In this document: piece by piece, positions 1 through 8,184 of the stretch
How positions within the stretch are numbered: position 1 is the stretch's first letter
Layout: the number at the start of each line of letters is the position of its first letter
From: Streptomyces canus
GTDB lineage: Bacteria; Actinomycetota; Actinomycetes; Streptomycetales; Streptomycetaceae
Assembly (NCBI RefSeq): GCF_041435015.1
Contig: NZ_CP107989.1
Span: 6,262,001 to 6,326,000, forward strand
Length of the DNA stretch: 64,000 nt
Direction: 5' to 3'
Translations under genes and position numbers: made by a program
The notes under the pieces: model-generated
The model's input: only the letters and a program-made list of their open reading frames with translations
Databases searched by the model: none
Told to the model about the DNA's origin: nothing

Positions 1-530
1 TCGTGACCGAGATGCGGGACATGCCGTCCCATCCGGCACGGGGCGCGCTGGACCGGTTCCTGACGGACTTCGCCTCCGATCTCCAGTCCGACACGGACAC
101 ACGCGCGCGGGTCGAGCGGCTCAAGGGCGAGGTGCTGGGGCGCGGCGAGGTCCAGGACCTGATCGCGTCCGCCTGGACCGCCGTACGGTCGATGATCGTT
201 GCCGCCGCCGAGGACGAGCGCAGTGAGCTGCGGCTGCGGGTGCGGGCGTCGCTGCTGTCGCTGGGGGCGCGGATGGCCGTCGACCCGAAGGTGCAGTCGA
301 AGGTCGACGGGTGGGTGGAGGGGGCCGCGGTGTACGTGGTCACCACCTACCGGCGGGAGATCACCTCCCTGATCACGGACACGGTGGCCGGCTGGGACGC
401 CGAGCACACGACGCGGAAGATCGAGGCGCACATCGGCCGTGACCTTCAGTTCATCCGGATCAACGGCACGGTGGTGGGGTCGCTCGCGGGGTTGTTGATC
501 TATACGGTGTCGCGGGCGCTGGGGGCGTAG
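1..530 (+). CDS. DUF445 family protein, C-terminal part (5' end outside window)
   Basis: The reading frame is open to the left edge, so only the last ~175 residues are seen. They are a mostly helical, charged stretch (DFASDLQSDTDTRARVERLK near the start of the visible part) ending in a single hydrophobic helix, VVGSLAGLLIYTVSRALGA. This matches the C-terminal half of DUF445 (YjiN-type) proteins, usually about 400-450 residues, which are predicted membrane-anchored proteins of unknown function. The GTG at base 3 is probably internal rather than the true start. The gene ends 78 bp before the next start and is likely a separate unit. The family call rests on remembered sequence character, not a search. 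Confidence 0.7.
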   Translation, partial: VTEMRDMPSHPARGALDRFLTDFASDLQSDTDTRARVERLKGEVLGRGEVQDLIASAWTAVRSMIVAAAEDERSELRLRVRASLLSLGARMAVDPKVQSKVDGWVEGAAVYVVTTYRREITSLITDTVAGWDAEHTTRKIEAHIGRDLQFIRINGTVVGSLAGLLIYTVSRALGA

Positions 531-608
531 GCGGCCTGGTCGAGGGCACCCGGGTGGCGTTCGCTCGAGGATCGCTCGAGGGTCGCTCGATGGGGAGGGA
601 GCCTTTCC

Positions 609-2066
609 GTGACCACAGCCCAGGCCGATACCGGCCGTACCGTGACGACGAACATCCCCGCCAGACTCGACCGGCTTCCCTGGTCGCGCTGGCACTGGAC
701 GATCGTCATCGGACTCGGCACCGTGTGGATCCTCGACGGCCTGGAGGTCACGGTCGTCGGCAACATCGCGAGTCGGCTCTCGGAGCCGGGGAGCGGCCTG
801 TCCATCTCCTCCGGGCAGATCACCGGGATCGCGGCGGCCCTGTACGTGGCGGGCGCGTGCGTGGGGGCGCTGTTCTGGGGGCGGCTGACGGACAAGTGGG
901 GCCGCAAGAAGCTGTTCATGATCACGCTGGCGGTGTATCTGGCGGCCACGGCGCTGACGGCGGTGTCCTTCGAGTCGTGGTGGTTCTTCGCGTTCCGTTT
1001 CCTGACCGGGTTCGGGATCGGCGGGGAGTACGCGGCGATCAACTCCGCGATCGACGAGCTGATTCCGGCGCAGTACCGGGGCCGGGTCGACCTGATGATC
1101 AACGGGAGTTTCTGGCTGGGAGCGGTGGGCGGCTCGCTGCTGTCGATCGTCGCGCTGAACACGGACATCTTCGCGAAGGACGTGGGGTGGCGGCTGACGT
1201 TCGCGCTGGGAGCGGTGCTGGCGTTCGTGATCCTTCTCGTACGGCGGCATGTGCCGGAGAGTCCGCGGTGGTTGCTGATCCATGGGCGGGACGAGGAGGC
1301 GGAGCGGATCGTCACCTCGATCGAGGAGCGGGTGGAGGCGGAGAGGGGCGGCGAGCCCTTGCCGCGGCCCGAGGGTGAGATCACGATCCATCAGCGGCGG
1401 AGTGTGACGTTCGTGGAGATCGCGCGGACGGTGTTCTCGGACTACCGTCGCCGGTCCGTGCTGGGGTTCTCACTCTTCATAGGCCAGGCCTTCCTCTACA
1501 ACGCGATCACGTTCGGGTTCGGGGCGATCCTCACGACGTTCTTCGACGTGCCGACGGGGGACACCGGGTACTACTTCGCGGTCATCGCGATCGGTAACTT
1601 CTGTGGGCCGCTGTTGCTGGGGAAGCTGTTCGACACGGTGGGGCGGCGGGTGATGATCTCGTCGACGTATCTGCTGTCGGGGCTGCTGCTGTTCGGGACG
1701 GCGTGGCTGTTCGACCAGGGGTCGCTGAGCGCGGGCACGCTGACGGCGTGCTGGTGTGCGGTGCTGTTCTTCGCGTCGGCGGGGGCGTCGAGCGCCTACC
1801 TCACGGTGTCCGAGGTGTTCCCGATGGAGACGCGGGCCATGTCGATCGCGTTCTTCTACGCGCTGGGTACGGCGGCGGGCGGCATCAGCGGACCGCTGCT
1901 GTTCGCCGACCTGACGAGCACGGGCAAGGTCGGCGACACGGTGCTGGCCTTCCAGATCGGCGCGGGTCTGATGTGCGCGGCGGGTCTGGTGGCGGCGTTC
2001 CTCGCGGTGCGGGCGGAGCGGCGGTCGCTGGAGGACATCGCGAAGCCGCTGACGGCGTCGGCGTGA
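609..2066 (+). CDS. MFS transporter, sugar-porter-like
   Basis: This is a 485-residue integral membrane protein with about twelve hydrophobic segments. It carries the signatures of the Major Facilitator Superfamily sugar/metabolite porters: DKWGRKK in the loop after TM2, GGEYAAINS in TM4-5, and PESPRWLLIHGR at the start of the central loop. After the loop the second six-helix half begins around GFSLFIGQAFLYNAI. The GTG at 609 is preceded by a purine-rich GGGAGGGA about 10 bp upstream, which decides the start. Substrate cannot be read from sequence; the family includes sugar, aromatic-acid and metabolite:H+ symporters. It appears to be a single-gene unit. Confidence 0.85.
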   Translation: MTTAQADTGRTVTTNIPARLDRLPWSRWHWTIVIGLGTVWILDGLEVTVVGNIASRLSEPGSGLSISSGQITGIAAALYVAGACVGALFWGRLTDKWGRKKLFMITLAVYLAATALTAVSFESWWFFAFRFLTGFGIGGEYAAINSAIDELIPAQYRGRVDLMINGSFWLGAVGGSLLSIVALNTDIFAKDVGWRLTFALGAVLAFVILLVRRHVPESPRWLLIHGRDEEAERIVTSIEERVEAERGGEPLPRPEGEITIHQRRSVTFVEIARTVFSDYRRRSVLGFSLFIGQAFLYNAITFGFGAILTTFFDVPTGDTGYYFAVIAIGNFCGPLLLGKLFDTVGRRVMISSTYLLSGLLLFGTAWLFDQGSLSAGTLTACWCAVLFFASAGASSAYLTVSEVFPMETRAMSIAFFYALGTAAGGISGPLLFADLTSTGKVGDTVLAFQIGAGLMCAAGLVAAFLAVRAERRSLEDIAKPLTASA

Positions 2067-2116
2067 GCCTCCGGCGGTTGGACGGGTGGCTGCGGGCCGG
2101 TGGGGGCGAGCGTTGT

Positions 2117-2477
2117 GCGCAGTTCCCCGCGCCCCTGAGTGCCTGCGGCGGCCTGTTGCGGCTTCGGTGGGGGCTTGTGTAGCGCGTGCGGTTCGGTGGG
2201 TGGGTCGGGGCCGGGGGGGGGGGTATCCGTCCTCGGTCCGGCGGTTGCCGTTGCTGTGAGATGTGCCCGGTAACGGACGCCGGCCGCTGCGGGCGGACAC
2301 CCCCCACCCCGTCCCCTGCACGCCGTACGCGGCCAACGGCCCGTGGGGGCGCGCGGTGCGGCGAACGGTCCGTCGTGGCGCATGAGGGAGGGGTCGGTCC
2401 GTCGTGGTGCGCGAGGTGGGCATCGGGCCGTCTCGGCGCCGGTGACGGCAACTCCCCAGGGGCGCGGGGAACTGCGC
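2117..2477. repeat. 20-bp perfect inverted repeat in the gap between convergent genes
   Basis: The 460-bp gap 2067-2526 holds no credible gene. Its clearest feature is a perfect inverted repeat: GCGCAGTTCCCCGCGCCCCT at 2117-2136 and its exact reverse complement at 2458-2477, 321 bp apart. A related stretch (GGGGCGCGGGG ... GCGCGACCAGCC) recurs at 52186-52234 after another gene, so this looks like a dispersed intergenic element of the kind common in Streptomyces. An 11-G run lies at 2213-2223. The gap may also include the terminators of the two flanking genes. Confidence 0.7.
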
Positions 2478-2526
2478 GACCAGCCACGACGTACCCGCAG
2501 CCGCCCGACAACCCGACCCGGCACCC

Positions 2527-3981
2527 CTACTCGGCCCCCTCACGCCGCACCCGATCCCGCCGCCGCAGCAAAAGCAGTCCCCCCGCCACCGCGGTGATCC
2601 CCGCGGCCGCCGACCACCCGGCGATGTCGTTGGAACCGGTGGCCGCAAGGTCCGGGCCTGCGGCCGTGGACGCCGAACCCCCCGTCTGGGGTCGCGCGCC
2701 GGAGTCCGGAGAGGCGCTCGCACTGGTCGCCGGAACAGGAGAAGCCCCCGTAGCCGAAGCCCGGTCCCGCGTGAACGCCAGCGTGCCGAAGCCCAGTTGG
2801 TCGTAGCCCCCGCTGTTGGGGCCGTAGTCCCCGCCCCCACCCTCCGGCGCGGACCTCGCCGCGATCCGGGTGACGTACGACGCCGAAAGCCCCCGCCGCT
2901 TCGTGTAGTGGTTGGCGATCATCGCCCAGATGGGGCGGGTCATCGCGGGGTCGACGCCGGCCGCCGCGGACGCCGTCTCCCTCCCGGACCACCCCCCGAT
3001 CGCCCCCTTCGCGCGAGTGTTCGCGGTGTAGGAGACCTCCCCTCCCAAGCCCCACTTCGCCACATACTGGGCGCCCTTGAGGAACCGGCTGTCGTCGTAG
3101 CCGTACAGGTCGTACCCCTGGTTCCACGCCATCTCGCAGAACGTGCCCATCAGGCCGACCCCGAGGAGCGCGTGCCCCTGGTCCCGGCCCGCCTCCAGCC
3201 ACTCGGCGAGGCCGTCGTCGTACACGACGGGGATGGCGTTCCTGACGGAACCGAGACCCTCGCCGTGCTTGAAGTAGTCGACGGCGCGGGCGACTTGGGG
3301 GGCGTCGTCGCAGAAGATGCCGGTGGCCAGGACACAGGCCATGGCGCACAGGTCCCAGTTCGTCCAGTAGTTGGTGATGACGGCACCGTTGTGGCGGACC
3401 AGGAAGTCGTCGCTGAGCGGGGCGAAGACCTTGGTGAGCATCTCCTGGAAGCGGGAGAGGTCGAAGTCCGGGTGGTCCCGGACGAGTTCGGCGGCGTTGG
3501 CGAACTGGTAGCCGTACAGCCCGGCGGCGAGGAATCGGTCCGCGCTGCCTTCAAGCGAAGTCAGCTTCGCCGACCAGGCGTTGAGGATCGCCACGGCCGT
3601 GTCGGCGTACGCGCTGTCGCCGCTGACGTGGTGGCGGAGGCCGTTCTGGTACGCGGCGTGGATGTCGTTGTAGAGCGTCGCGTAGTTCTGCGGGCTGCCC
3701 GCGCCCCGGTACACCGTCGCCTGCGGGTTGGGCGTCCAGCCGCTCTGCGCATGGCGGTTGGCGGTCAGCTTGGCGAAACCGGCCGTGTAGGGCGCGGCGC
3801 CCGCCTTCACCTTCGCGGCCATGCGGGCGAGGTCGGCCTGCGTGTGCAGCAGACCCGGGTGCGCGAAGGCGGAGTCGGCGGCGGTGGCGGGCAGGGCCGT
3901 CGCGGCGGTCACCGCGACACCCGCGGCTCCCGCCGCCTTGAGCAAGCTGCGACGGCTGATCTGTGAAGTCACGAACGTCAT
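2527..3981 (-). CDS. Alginate-lyase-family secreted protein with LAATG sortase signal
   Basis: 484 residues. The N-terminus (SRRSLLKAAGAAG) is a Tat-type signal peptide, followed by an alpha-helical polysaccharide-lyase domain of the alginate lyase (PF05426) type, including RHNGAVITNYWTNWDL. After a Ser/Thr/Pro-rich linker (about residues 405-440) comes a sorting signal: LAATG at residues 445-449, a hydrophobic helix (AAAGITAVAGGLLLL) and a basic tail RRRDRVRR. LAxTG is the motif recognised by Streptomyces class E sortases, and one is encoded at 37688-38485, so the enzyme is probably linked to the cell wall. The real substrate (alginate or another uronate-containing glycan) is unknown. ATG start on the minus strand, divergent from the VOC gene. 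Confidence 0.8.
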   Translation of the reverse strand: MTFVTSQISRRSLLKAAGAAGVAVTAATALPATAADSAFAHPGLLHTQADLARMAAKVKAGAAPYTAGFAKLTANRHAQSGWTPNPQATVYRGAGSPQNYATLYNDIHAAYQNGLRHHVSGDSAYADTAVAILNAWSAKLTSLEGSADRFLAAGLYGYQFANAAELVRDHPDFDLSRFQEMLTKVFAPLSDDFLVRHNGAVITNYWTNWDLCAMACVLATGIFCDDAPQVARAVDYFKHGEGLGSVRNAIPVVYDDGLAEWLEAGRDQGHALLGVGLMGTFCEMAWNQGYDLYGYDDSRFLKGAQYVAKWGLGGEVSYTANTRAKGAIGGWSGRETASAAAGVDPAMTRPIWAMIANHYTKRRGLSASYVTRIAARSAPEGGGGDYGPNSGGYDQLGFGTLAFTRDRASATGASPVPATSASASPDSGARPQTGGSASTAAGPDLAATGSNDIAGWSAAAGITAVAGGLLLLRRRDRVRREGAE

Positions 3982-4093
3982 TCCTCGCGTGCCGGTGGCT
4001 GGGGACGGTCAGGAGACGCGAGGGTGGGGGAGGCGATAACAGAAAGACGCCGACGACAGCCCCGGCGCCGATGACGCCAAAGGAGCCGTGCCC

Positions 4094-4465
4094 ATGAGCA
4101 TCCGCAGGGTCATGCCCGACATCCATGTCGCGTCCGGTGAGGCCCTGACGGCCAACCGTGCCTTCTACGGCCTGCTCGGCTTCGAGGAGGTCATGGACAT
4201 GGGATGGGTCGTCACACTGGCGTCGCCCGCCAACCCGACCGCCCAGATCAGCTTCCTCACCGAGGAGCGCACCGCCCCCGTCGTCCCCGACCTGAGCGTG
4301 GAGGTCGAGGACGTCGACGCCGTGTACACGCAGGTCGTGGCGTCGGGCGCCGAGGTCGTACGGGAGCTGCGGGACGAGGAGTGGGGCGTACGACGCTTCT
4401 TCGTCCGGGACCCGAACGGCCGGGTGGTCAATGTGCTGACCCACAAGGCCGGGGGAGGTCACTGA
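4094..4465 (+). CDS. VOC (glyoxalase/bleomycin-resistance fold) family protein
   Basis: 123 residues, the size of a single VOC module pair. It begins IRRVMPDIHVASGEALTANR and ends with the typical FFVRDPNGRVVNVLTH strand; the Glu/His positions expected for a metal site in the family are only partly evident. AGGAG at 4081-4085 sits 8 bp before ATG 4094, whereas a GTG at 4088 is only 2 bp away, so 4094 is chosen. These proteins bind or modify small molecules (dioxygenases, glyoxalases, antibiotic-binding proteins); which one cannot be told here. It stands alone, divergent from the lyase gene. Confidence 0.8.
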   Translation: MSIRRVMPDIHVASGEALTANRAFYGLLGFEEVMDMGWVVTLASPANPTAQISFLTEERTAPVVPDLSVEVEDVDAVYTQVVASGAEVVRELRDEEWGVRRFFVRDPNGRVVNVLTHKAGGGH

Positions 4466-4469
4466 CCCC

Positions 4470-4678
4470 TCAGGCGTTGCGGTCCGCCACCGCCCACGAC
4501 GCCAGGGCCACCGCTCCCGCCACTCGAACATCGCCGGCCACGCGCCCACCTTCTTGGCCAGTGGGTGGGACCCGGCGAAGGCGGCGACATACGCGGCCGT
4601 CAGCGCCCCGGCGGCCTTCCCGCCGGCCCGCTCCCGCCACTGCTGGGCCGCCGCGGCCCCGGCGACGGCCGGCACCAC
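4470..4678 (-). pseudogene. Possible frameshifted small membrane-associated gene
   Basis: On the minus strand a compact Ala-rich peptide reads VVPAVAGAAAAQQWRERAGG, then KAAGALTAAYVAAFAGSHPL and AKKVGAWPAMFEW. After FEW the same frame turns into Arg/Trp-rich text, while a neighbouring frame gives a sensible hydrophobic end, AGAVALASWAVADRNA, followed by a stop at 4470. This is what a one-base indel near 4527 would look like. No convincing start with a ribosome site is visible; GTG 4678 is the nearest. The two imperfect copies of GACCGAACCSGACCGGAC (4699-4716 and 4731-4748) lie just upstream. The protein family is not recognised. Confidence 0.3.
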
Positions 4679-4765
4679 CCCGCCCAGCTGCCGCTTCTGA
4701 CCGAACCGGACCGGACGAGAGGCGCCACTGACCGAACCCGACCGGACGTGAAGGATGATCCGCGG

Positions 4766-5536
4766 TCACTGGTTGTGCCCTGCGTCGAAGCGGGCCGTGG
4801 CCAGGACGGAGCCGTCCGCGGCCAGCAGCCGGGCACCGGACACCGTGGCCGGGTCGACACGCGTGGGGGCCCCCCAGTAACCCCGGCCGGCGTCGTCGAG
4901 GGAGAACTCTCCGAGGTGGACCGATGTGCCGTCCGTACGCTCCAGTCGGCATCCGACCTTTCCGGCCTCCGGGTATCCGTCGCGCGAGCCCGCGGCCTCG
5001 GACGCGTCTCCGGCCCGGGAGTCGGATCCGGAACCGTCCCGGCCGAGGTGGACCGACATGTAGACCCAGCCCGGATGTCCGGTATAGGCGAAGATCCGGC
5101 CCACCGGGCGGTGGCCGGGGGCCAGCAGAGACGCCGCGAGCAGGCCGTGCGCCGAGCCGGGGGGCTGCGAACTCCGCGAGGGGGGAGCCGACGCTCCCTC
5201 GATGGCCGTACCGACGGCCCAGCCACCGAAGCCGAACCCGAGGGCGGTCGCGACGGCGGCCGCGACCGCCACGCCGGCCCGTGGTCGCCACCGGCGCGCC
5301 GGCCGGTTCAGGCCCAGCCTGTCCGTCACCCGTGTCTCGAAGCCGGCGGGCGGCTCGCTGCCCGGCAGGAGAGAGAGCAGTCCGTCTCCGACGAACGTCA
5401 AGTGCTCCACGCGCTCCCGGCAGGCGGGGCAGCGGTCCAGGTGGGCGATGGCCTCGGCGCGCTCCTGACCGGGGAGGACACCCAGTGCCAGCTCGTCGGC
5501 GACGGCCCTCAGCCACTCGCAGTCCCTGTCAGTCAT
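4766..5536 (-). CDS. Membrane-bound zinc-finger anti-sigma factor
   Basis: 256 residues. The N-terminal ~70 residues form a zinc-associated anti-sigma (ZAS) domain with H32-x3-C36-x2-C39 (AHLDRCPAC) preceded by an ELALGVLPGQE helix. A transmembrane helix follows (AGVAVAAAVATALGFGFGGW, about residues 87-106), then an extracytoplasmic domain of about 150 residues with an anti-sigma-K/RskA-like feel. It binds and silences the sigma factor encoded immediately upstream: the genes overlap by 8 bp (5529-5536), which implies translational coupling. The signal that releases the sigma factor is not evident. Start ATG 5536. Confidence 0.85.
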   Translation of the reverse strand: MTDRDCEWLRAVADELALGVLPGQERAEAIAHLDRCPACRERVEHLTFVGDGLLSLLPGSEPPAGFETRVTDRLGLNRPARRWRPRAGVAVAAAVATALGFGFGGWAVGTAIEGASAPPSRSSQPPGSAHGLLAASLLAPGHRPVGRIFAYTGHPGWVYMSVHLGRDGSGSDSRAGDASEAAGSRDGYPEAGKVGCRLERTDGTSVHLGEFSLDDAGRGYWGAPTRVDPATVSGARLLAADGSVLATARFDAGHNQ

Positions 5537-6164
5537 GATCGGCTCGCTCGGGTTCCAGAACCGTCCGCAGTTTCCCCATCGCCGTCCTGATCCGTGTCTT
5601 CGCCGTGCCCAGGGGGATCCCTTCGAACTCGGAGATCTGCCGTGCGGTCATCCCGTAGATCCCGGCCATGACCACGGCCCGCGCCTGCTGGCGCGGAAGG
5701 CCCGCCACCGCGGCCCGTATCCGGGAGGCCGCCTCGTCGGCCAGCGCCCACTGTTCCGGCGTCCGGGTCACGATGCCGAGCAGAGCGTCGAGATCCTCGG
5801 GGGAGACAGGGGTCGCCTTGCGCGCGCGGACGGCGTCGATCGCCAGGTTGTGCGTGATGGTCCCCAGCCAGGTCTTCACCGATCCACGCCGGGAGTCGTA
5901 GACCTGCGCATGACGCCAAGCCCTTTCGAAGGTCTGCTGGGCGATGTCCTCGGCGAGCTGGGGGTCGTCGACGACAGCGACGGCGATACCGAAGACCATG
6001 CGCTGGAACCGGCGGACGAAAGCGAGGGCGGTCTCCGGGGCGCCGGTCGCCATTCCCGCCAGCAGTGCCTCGTCCGAGAGCCGCCCGAGTGGTAGGCCCA
6101 ATCTCCGCATACCAGTGGATACGGCGAACCTCGCCGAACGGATTCCCCCGGTTCGCGCGATCAC
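5529..6164 (-). CDS. ECF RNA polymerase sigma factor (SigK/SigL-like)
   Basis: About 193-211 residues depending on start. Region 2 reads RRFQRMVFGIAVAVVDDPQL, then AEDIAQQTFERAWRHA; region 4 reads QQARAVVMAGIYGMTARQIS with a helix-turn-helix that ends PLGTAKTRIRTAMGKLR. It directs RNA polymerase to its own regulon and is held by the downstream anti-sigma factor. The start is ambiguous: GTG 6164 has GGGAG 9 bp upstream, while ATG 6110 (protein beginning MRRLGLPL) lacks a ribosome site; 6164 is preferred. The gene diverges from a cupredoxin-like lipoprotein gene, a likely target. Confidence 0.85.
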   Translation of the reverse strand: MIARTGGIRSARFAVSTGMRRLGLPLGRLSDEALLAGMATGAPETALAFVRRFQRMVFGIAVAVVDDPQLAEDIAQQTFERAWRHAQVYDSRRGSVKTWLGTITHNLAIDAVRARKATPVSPEDLDALLGIVTRTPEQWALADEAASRIRAAVAGLPRQQARAVVMAGIYGMTARQISEFEGIPLGTAKTRIRTAMGKLRTVLEPERADHD

Positions 6165-6195
6165 ATAACTATTCTCCCGCTTGCTCACTCTTGTC

Positions 6196-6223
6196 GGAAA
6201 TCCCTCGGCGCGATCCGTCCGTA
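6196..6223 (+). promoter_or_regulatory. Candidate ECF-type promoter for the cupredoxin-like lipoprotein
   Basis: GGAAAT at 6196-6201 and CGTA at 6220-6223 are spaced by 18 bp, 38 bp before ATG 6262. GGAA...CGT is the general layout of ECF promoters, and the site lies between a sigma gene and its probable target. It is one plausible pairing; CGTC at 6216-6219 would give an unusually short spacer. Confidence 0.3.
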
Positions 6224-6261
6224 TCTCTGGGCAGGAACGATTTCTCACGGAGGGCCGAGAC

Positions 6262-6741
6262 ATGGCGACGACGCTCATGACGTTCGTACGCAGGAACGTC
6301 GGGCCCGGGATGGCCGCCGGAGCACTGGCGGCCATCCTCGTGGCGTGCGGAGGCGGAAACGGCAGCGGTGGCGGCTCGTCATCGTCAGCCCCGGAACAGA
6401 GTGGCAAGCAGGGAACCACCCAGGTGGACGTGAAACTGGTCGACTACAAGATGGAGCTGTCCCAGAAGACGGTGAAGGCGGGGACCTACACGTTCGCCGT
6501 CAAGAACGACGGCCATCACGACCACGCCATGGAGATCGAGGTCTCGGGAACGGAACACAAGACGCGGACGCTGGCACCCGGAGAGTCGGCGAACCTCACC
6601 GTCTCGCTGAAGGACGGCAAGTACCAGGTCTACTGCCCTGTCGACGGCCACAAGGACCTGGGCATGAAGACCGAACTCACCGTGGGCGGCACCGCCTCAA
6701 CGGGCAGCGGCACCCATACGACCGACGGTAATGGCTACTGA
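6262..6741 (+). CDS. Cupredoxin-like lipoprotein
   Basis: 159 residues. A lipoprotein signal ends in ILVAC (lipidated C29), followed by a Gly/Ser linker and a single beta-sandwich cupredoxin domain (residues ~55-142). The putative type-1 copper ligands are in the right order: H88 in HHDHAMEI, then C125, H130 and M135 in YCPVDGHKDLGM. It would sit on the outer face of the membrane as a copper or electron carrier. GGAGGG at 6249-6254 precedes the ATG. It is divergent from the ECF sigma factor, so autoregulated control by that sigma is likely. A short Thr/Gly-rich tail ends the protein. Confidence 0.8.
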   Translation: MATTLMTFVRRNVGPGMAAGALAAILVACGGGNGSGGGSSSSAPEQSGKQGTTQVDVKLVDYKMELSQKTVKAGTYTFAVKNDGHHDHAMEIEVSGTEHKTRTLAPGESANLTVSLKDGKYQVYCPVDGHKDLGMKTELTVGGTASTGSGTHTTDGNGY

Positions 6742-6772
6742 ACGGCTACGACCGCTCACCCCTTGGAATCGA

Positions 6773-7156
6773 TCATCCAGGGGCCTCGTCCTTGCGTGCC
6801 CCGGCTCGTAGCCGCAGCTCCGCCACATAGGCGGAGGCGACGGCGCAGCCGATGGCGGTGAGGGCGGAGCCCACGGCGACGGGATTGACGTACCCGGGGA
6901 TCGCGTCGGCCGGGTAGCTGCCGCCGCCCTTCATCTCGCAGTCGAAGGAGAGGGGGAAGTAGCGCACCGAGTAGTCGATGACATGGACGACCTGCTCGTT
7001 CCCACGGCACGGCGGTATCGGCGCGGAGCCCGTGCCACCGTCCTCCGCCTCGAGGAACGCGCCGGCGAGATGCAGCAGCCCCCAGGTGTACACGAGGAGC
7101 GCGACGAGCCCCGCCAGTGTGGCGAACCCGCGCAGACGACGAGCCACCGACGACAT
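6773..7156 (-). CDS. Small two-helix membrane protein of unknown function
   Basis: 127 residues from ATG 7156, chosen because AGGGGG lies about 8 bp upstream. Two hydrophobic helices (GFATLAGLVALLVYTWGLL at residues ~10-28 and VAVGSALTAIGCAVASAYVA at ~92-111) flank an extracytoplasmic loop of about 60 residues with two cysteines (PPCRGNEQ and SFDCEMKGG) that could form a disulfide. No family is recognised. It converges on the cupredoxin gene with a 31-bp gap that contains an imperfect CCCCTTGGA ... TCCAGGGG hairpin. Confidence 0.6.
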   Translation of the reverse strand: MSSVARRLRGFATLAGLVALLVYTWGLLHLAGAFLEAEDGGTGSAPIPPCRGNEQVVHVIDYSVRYFPLSFDCEMKGGGSYPADAIPGYVNPVAVGSALTAIGCAVASAYVAELRLRAGARKDEAPG

Positions 7157-7344
7157 CCCGGCCCCCTGACGACTCGTTTCCGGGTCCGCAGAGTCCAGCA
7201 GCACGCAAGGCGAACGGCTGTGGCGGAGCCCACAGTTCCGGCAACAGGGCTGTCACAGACGGGACGGGGAAAACGGCTGGCGCGCGGCACGCGGGTCGGG
7301 CGAGTCTTCCCTCACGTACGCGACCCAGGCGAGGGGGAGGGAAG

Positions 7345-8184
7345 TTGAAGCGCCGCACCACGCGCCGCACCACGCACCTCACCGTCGGCGACGGCACCCG
7401 CATCGCCTACCGCGACCGCCCCGGCCTCAGTCCCGGCCCCGGCCCCGAACCATCCGTGCTGCTCCTGCACGGCCTCGCGGGCCATCTGGGCGAATGGGAC
7501 GACCTGGCAGGGCGGTTGGAGTCGTCCGGGCGCCGCGTGGTGTCGTACGACGCCCGTGGCCACGGTGAGAGCACCCGCCGCCCGGCGTCGGTGACCCGCG
7601 CCGCCCACGTCGAGGACGCCGCGACCCTGCTGCGGGAACTGGATCTCGCCCCCGCGATCCTCGTCGGCCAGTCCCTGGGCGGCCACACGGCGATGCTGCT
7701 CGCGGCGGACCACCCCGGACTGGTCCACTCCCTGGTCCTGGTCGAGGCGGGCCCGGCGGGCCGGAGCCCGGAGCTGCCCGGCGAGATCGCGGGCTGGCTG
7801 GACGGCTGGCCCCTTCCCTTCGCGTCCCTGGAGCAGGCGACGGCCTTCCTCGGCCACGAGGCATGGGCGCGAGGGCTCGAGGAGTACGCGGACGGCCTTC
7901 GTCCGCGCTTCGACCGTGACACGCTGGTCCGGACGATGACGGAACTGGCCACCGACGGCTACTGGCCGCAGTGGTCGCGGATCCGCTGCCCCACGCTCCT
8001 CGTGCGCGGCGCGTCCGGCACGATGAAGTCCGCGGAGGCGGCCGAGATGCTGACCCGTCGCCCGGACACCCGTACGGCCGTCGTCCCGGGCGCCGCCCAC
8101 GACGTACACCTGGACCAGCCGGAACCGCTCCACCGGGAGATCGAGAAGTTCCTGGCCGACGAGTCGCCGAGGAGAAGCCCGTGA
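7345..8184 (+). CDS. Alpha/beta hydrolase
   Basis: 279 residues from TTG 7345, which has a strong GGGGGAGGG about 5 bp upstream. The fold landmarks are LLHGLAGHLGEWDDL (oxyanion loop), VVSYDARGHGES, the nucleophile elbow GQSLGGH with S110, and a C-terminal His in GAAHDVHLDQP. An Asp in the RCPTLLVRGASG strand region would complete the triad. It is a cytoplasmic esterase/haloperoxidase-type hydrolase of unknown substrate. Its stop overlaps the GTG of the acetyltransferase gene by 4 bp, so the two are co-translated. Confidence 0.85.
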   Translation: MKRRTTRRTTHLTVGDGTRIAYRDRPGLSPGPGPEPSVLLLHGLAGHLGEWDDLAGRLESSGRRVVSYDARGHGESTRRPASVTRAAHVEDAATLLRELDLAPAILVGQSLGGHTAMLLAADHPGLVHSLVLVEAGPAGRSPELPGEIAGWLDGWPLPFASLEQATAFLGHEAWARGLEEYADGLRPRFDRDTLVRTMTELATDGYWPQWSRIRCPTLLVRGASGTMKSAEAAEMLTRRPDTRTAVVPGAAHDVHLDQPEPLHREIEKFLADESPRRSP

